A stretch of DNA of 64,000 bases from Hymenopellis radicata (Eukaryota; Basidiomycota; Agaricomycetes; Agaricales; Physalacriaceae). Location of the stretch: contig JADNRX010000023.1 of NCBI GenBank assembly GCA_015501595.1, forward strand, positions 62,001 to 126,000, in the 5' to 3' direction. The translations under genes were made by a program, and so were the position numbers. A model generated the notes under the pieces. That model was not told the DNA's origin. It did no database searches and was given only the letters and a program-made list of their open reading frames with translations. How positions within the stretch are numbered: position 1 is the stretch's first letter; each line of letters begins with the position of its first letter. Shown here one piece after another: positions 60,531 to 64,000 of the stretch.

Positions 60531-60644
60531 GGCTGCTGTCTTCAAAAAAAGTGATCAGTGATCGGGGTCCAAAAACGGATATGAGGCGGGATCGCGGGCC
60601 GGGCTCAAAAATAGTTGAATGAGTCAATCTTCCCTCCATCTTTC
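60531..60644. promoter_or_regulatory. Divergent promoter region, RRP5 / homoserine kinase
   Basis: 114 bp between start codons of RRP5 (60530, minus) and the kinase (60645, plus). Both promoters must overlap here or extend into the 5' coding regions. No motif was identified with confidence. Confidence 0.5.
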
Positions 60645-61820
60645 ATGGCTTCAAGAAATTTCACCATCTCCGTGCCCGCGACCTCTGCCAATATTGGCCC
60701 GGGCTTTGATGTCGTCGGCCTCTCCCTGTCTCTCCATCTCACCCTCCAGGTCTCTGTACCTTCACCGTCAGACTCTACCGCACCATACACTCCTCCTTTC
60801 ATCTCCTACTCTGGCGAGGGCGCGGACGAGGTTCCCCTCGATGCCTACAAAAATCTAACCACCCGTGTCGCGCTCTACGTCCTCAGATGCAACAATATCC
60901 GCAACTTTCCATCCGGTACAAAACTTCATGCAAATAATGAAATCCCTTTCGGCCGAGGGTTGGGCTCGTCGGGGCAGCTGTAATCGCAGGTGTACTGCTA
61001 GGAAATGAACTCGGAGACTTGAAACTCTCCGCAGAACGTTTACTTGACTTTGCCCTTATGGTAGAGCGCCATCCAGATAATGTCACCGCCGCCCTTGTAG
61101 GCGGATTTGTCGGTTCATATCTGCGTGAGCTGGACGAGGCCGCGACTGAAGCCGCCAGCGTTCCATTAAGTGAAGTTCTGCCCGAATATCCGCCCGATGC
61201 ATCAGAAGATTGGGGTCTGCATCCCCCACCGCCGCCACTGGGCATCGGACATTATGTCCGTTTCGGCTGGTCCGAAAGCATCAAAGCTGTAGCGATCATA
61301 CCCAGGTTCGAGCTGAGCACCGCGAAAGCGCGACAAGTATTGCCGAGCGCGTACACGCGAAAAGATGTTGTACGTCTTGTTTGTTACCTCCGAGCTCCTC
61401 TTTCTTAGATAGATGTAGGTGTTCAACCTACAACGTTTGGCCGTTCTTACCACTGCGCTTGCGCAATCACCTCCCGATCCCGAGCTCATATATGAAGCGA
61501 TGAAGGATCGCATTCATCAACCGTATCGCAAAACTCTGGTTAGCCAGCTTTCCTTTCGATCCCGCATGTGGCATGTTCACTTAGTTGCTTTTCAGATCCC
61601 CGGCCTCCCAGAAGTAACATCAATGATTACACCGTCAAGTCATCCCGGCCTGCTAGGTATCTGCCTGTCCGGCGCAGGTCCTACAATACTAGCATTAGCA
61701 ACTAGCGGATTCGAAGCGATCGCGGAGGATGCCAGAGCTATTTTCAAGGAAAGAGGCATCGAGATCGACTGGAAAGTGCTCTCTGTCGCGGAGGGCAGCA
61801 AAGTTACAATAGACCAATGA
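60645..61820 (+). CDS. THR1: Homoserine kinase (apparent frameshift)
   Basis: GHMP-family kinase making O-phosphohomoserine from homoserine and ATP, the step before threonine synthase; cytosolic. Start MASRNFTISVPATSANIGPG with the family N-terminal motif (VPATSANIGPGFD). The ATP-binding loop PFGRGLGSSG should continue AAVIAGVLLGNELGDLKLSA, but the frame is lost in the four-G run 60971-60974, as if one G were missing. ALMVERHPDNVTAALVGGFV follows. Introns are 61370-61418 and 61539-61595. The third GHMP motif is GLLGICLSGAGPTILALA. Stop TGA 61818-61820. About 375 residues, close to other fungal homoserine kinases. It shares a 114-bp divergent gap with RRP5. Confidence 0.9.
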
Positions 61821-61935
61821 AGTGTACAATGTAAAAAGATGTCATAAAATGCGTGATTATACTAAGTACAGATGATATCGAGCACGTCAACGAGTGTTAG
61901 CCTCCGGGGTATCTCCAAAAATTACGAATGCCAAT

Positions 61936-64000
61936 CTAAGTACTAGCGGTCAAACAGACTGCCCTCATCGCAACCAAGGCGCCAGCGCTCGAATCGAAGG
62001 GCAAGTCCACGGTAAACATCACATCACTACGATCCCCGTTTAGGTAGACTGGTAGGTTGACCAGACGTTCTCGTCCCACATCGTCCGCTTGAACCCATCG
62101 TATCTGCGATGCATTGAGGCGAACGATCTCGCCATCGTTAAGCACCAGTTTATCGGTTGCCCAAGAAGCACCCTCAAGTACCAAACCTGATATCGTCGTG
62201 TCAGTACAAATCACATAATCATTCACAGGACCCTTACCATCGACTATGAAGGCCTCCGGATCATTGACTTTTTCAATGTCGAGGCGTAGGCTCAGAGTTT
62301 CCAAACTCCATCTCTTTCTGTGAGCAACGGCTTGCCGAGTCGCCGTAATGTATGCGTCAGGGAAGAATAGGCCTCCGAGCCAGACTTCGAAGTCGTTCAG
62401 ATTGTTCAAGCCAGCAACGCGGTCAAGTTGTATAAGACGACGAGCGAAGTCAGCAATCCAACCAGTAACACCCATTGCCTTGGGTACTTTGTATCGTCTC
62501 CAATGGGTAGGAATGGTGCCTAGAAGTACAACATAAGAAGCTGTACGACTCAGATGGAAAATGAACTACCTTTGGTCAGGTCACTCATGAGGCTACGCAG
62601 ATGATTGGTCTGCTTGAGCTCACCCTGACACACCTTCACAATGTCAGAGAGATCGCGCCTAACAGTCCCAATGAGACGTCGGCCAATGTCGCCTTCTCGA
62701 GAGAACAGCCTATATAGCGGATCCTGATTGTCGTTTGCTTGAGGCAAAACGTTGAATTTCTAGATACCAATTGAGAACCAATTATTGACTTGCAGTTTCC
62801 AAGCTCACCTCAGGTAGCTGCTGAAGCCATTCATTACAACGGTCATATAAGCTGCGCATCCAGGCAGGTTGCTGAGAACTTGATGTCGACGAGGCTGTAG
62901 GTGTAACTTCGTCGTCATCGTCAGAAAGTAACCTCATCTTGCGCAGCTTGTTGAGGAGCTCGTTTCCTGTAGAATCAAGTCAAAAATGTTCTGGGACAAA
63001 TTGAATAGATGCCTACCTTGAGCGATGGCAATAACACGTTCAGCGCTGGGAGGTAAGCTGAGCCACGAAGGCGGTTCCCGGTCAGGCAGATTCTGGACCC
63101 AGGACAAGAACTGGTCCATTTTGGTGCCATCGGGAGCGGTGAGGACACGAGTCTCGTTCAACGAGGGAACGAGATCAAAGTCTACATTGTACGCCAATGG
63201 GGTGAACAAAGCGTCAACGAAGGCGTCCAGGATCCGTTGATCGAAGTCGCTATCAACTCGTCCACCATACACCGACTGTTTTACGAGCGTACGCAAAGCA
63301 TCCCAGGGAATTGTAACAGGATCGATGTTGGTACGACCCTTGGAAACGGATAAGAGCCATGTATCGATAGCTGTGAAAGCCGACGCCATATCTGAATCGT
63401 TGAAGTCGTACGACTTGCTCCATCCAAGAGGGACATAACGAAGACGTTCTTGAACGACAGCGTGGAACCAAGCAAGAAGGAAGTAGAGACGAATCTTCTC
63501 CGTTGGACCCTGAGATAGTCGCGAAGGCGCGATGCTTCGAAGAGAGTCCAGAAGATTGGCTTTGACACCCGGTGGCGGCTCGTTCATGATCAAGCGCGAT
63601 TGTCGCAGTATATTCACGGGGATTGAAGGATTGGCTTCCATAGTCATGAAAAGGCGGAAATTGCGGCTGGGGTTCAAGGTATGCAACCTCTTCTCCAACT
63701 GACCCAACCATTGAGGTGCAAGATGTACGTTCTTTAGCAGCACCCAGGTCCCTTGTCGGGCGGCAGCACCAATAGCTTGCTCTGCGAGAGCGAACGCTTC
63801 TTCTGAACCCATAGCTACTGAAGACGATCGTGTTCCACTGTTCTTGATGAGATTTTCGACACGATAACTGGCATCGTAACCGGTGACAGATATCAGTGCC
63901 AGTGGCGTCGCTGCGGGCACTTCGTCGGACACCATAGTGCCAAGGTCGTAGGCGGATTCAAGAGAGAGTTCTGTGTTGAATACCACGCGAACAAACTGTG
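61936..64000 (-). CDS. DYN1: Cytoplasmic dynein heavy chain, C-terminal part (runs off the window)
   Basis: The motor subunit of cytoplasmic dynein, moving nuclei, vesicles and endosomes along microtubules in hyphae. Only the last part is present; the 5' end lies beyond 64000. The sequence shows the end of the AAA ring and the C-terminal domain: ALAEQAIGAAARQGTWVLLK followed by NVHLAPQWLGQLEKRLHTL, then FRLFMTMEANPSIPVNILRQ, WFHAVVQERLRYVPLGWSK, VYGGRVDSDFDQRILDAFVD and, near the end, WLGGLFFPDAYITATRQAVA. Introns lie at about 62966-63016, 62761-62809 and 62517-62570. The frame is open through to the stop at 61936. No frameshift seen in this piece. Confidence 0.9.

Overview
The window looks like a nuclear contig of a filamentous basidiomycete, most likely an Agaricomycete. 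It has densely packed eukaryotic genes broken by many 44-60 nt GT-AG introns, fungal regulator families (PacC, Zn2Cys6/Fungal_trans, a Tea1-like kelch protein), and a TAF1 that ends at a zinc knuckle without a bromodomain. About twenty genes are supported; most had to be rebuilt by splicing short open frames by hand.

Layout. 0-9 kb: UTP5/WDR43, an unrecognised protein, a MYND zinc-finger protein, RNA polymerase III subunit RPC9 and a Ser/Pro-rich unknown. 9.2-12 kb: mitoribosomal protein mL43 divergent from a conserved-looking nuclear-type unknown. 12-14.5 kb: no supported gene. 14.5-20.3 kb: a small unknown gene, an 11-exon proteasome activator (PA28 gamma/PSME3), then TAF1 divergent from it. 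20.4-25 kb: a Baeyer-Villiger-type monooxygenase and a second flavin monooxygenase, head to head. 25-28.8 kb: gene-poor. 28.8-30.8 kb: PacC/RIM101. 31-33 kb: gene-poor. 33-38 kb: Tea1-like kelch/coiled-coil cell-end protein. 38-42 kb: Zn2Cys6 regulator. 42.6-45.2 kb: Pro/Gln-rich unknown. 45.7-46.9 kb: TFIIF beta. 47-55 kb: two tandem paralogous Zn2Cys6 regulators with a TA-flanked MITE between them. 55.5-60.5 kb: RRP5. 60.6-61.8 kb: homoserine kinase. 61.9-64 kb: C-terminal part of a dynein heavy chain, running off the window.

Functionally this is mainly housekeeping: ribosome biogenesis (UTP5, RRP5, mL43), transcription (RPC9, TAF1, TFIIF beta), proteolysis (PA28) and transport/polarity (dynein, Tea1-like). 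Accessory genes are the monooxygenase pair and the tandem regulators.

Three things stand out. (1) The PA28 gene carries two neighbouring 49-bp introns that match at 43 of 49 positions, with unrelated exon sequence around them. This looks like recent intron copying (an introner-like event). A related 25-nt stretch lies at a splice donor of the adjacent small gene. (2) Several genes contain extremely short internal exons (5, 6, 9, 16 and 18 nt), including a 6-nt exon conserved in both tandem Zn2Cys6 paralogues. (3) Many conserved genes are interrupted by apparent single-base losses, mostly in G/C runs. That pattern points to uncorrected homopolymer errors in the assembly rather than mass gene death.
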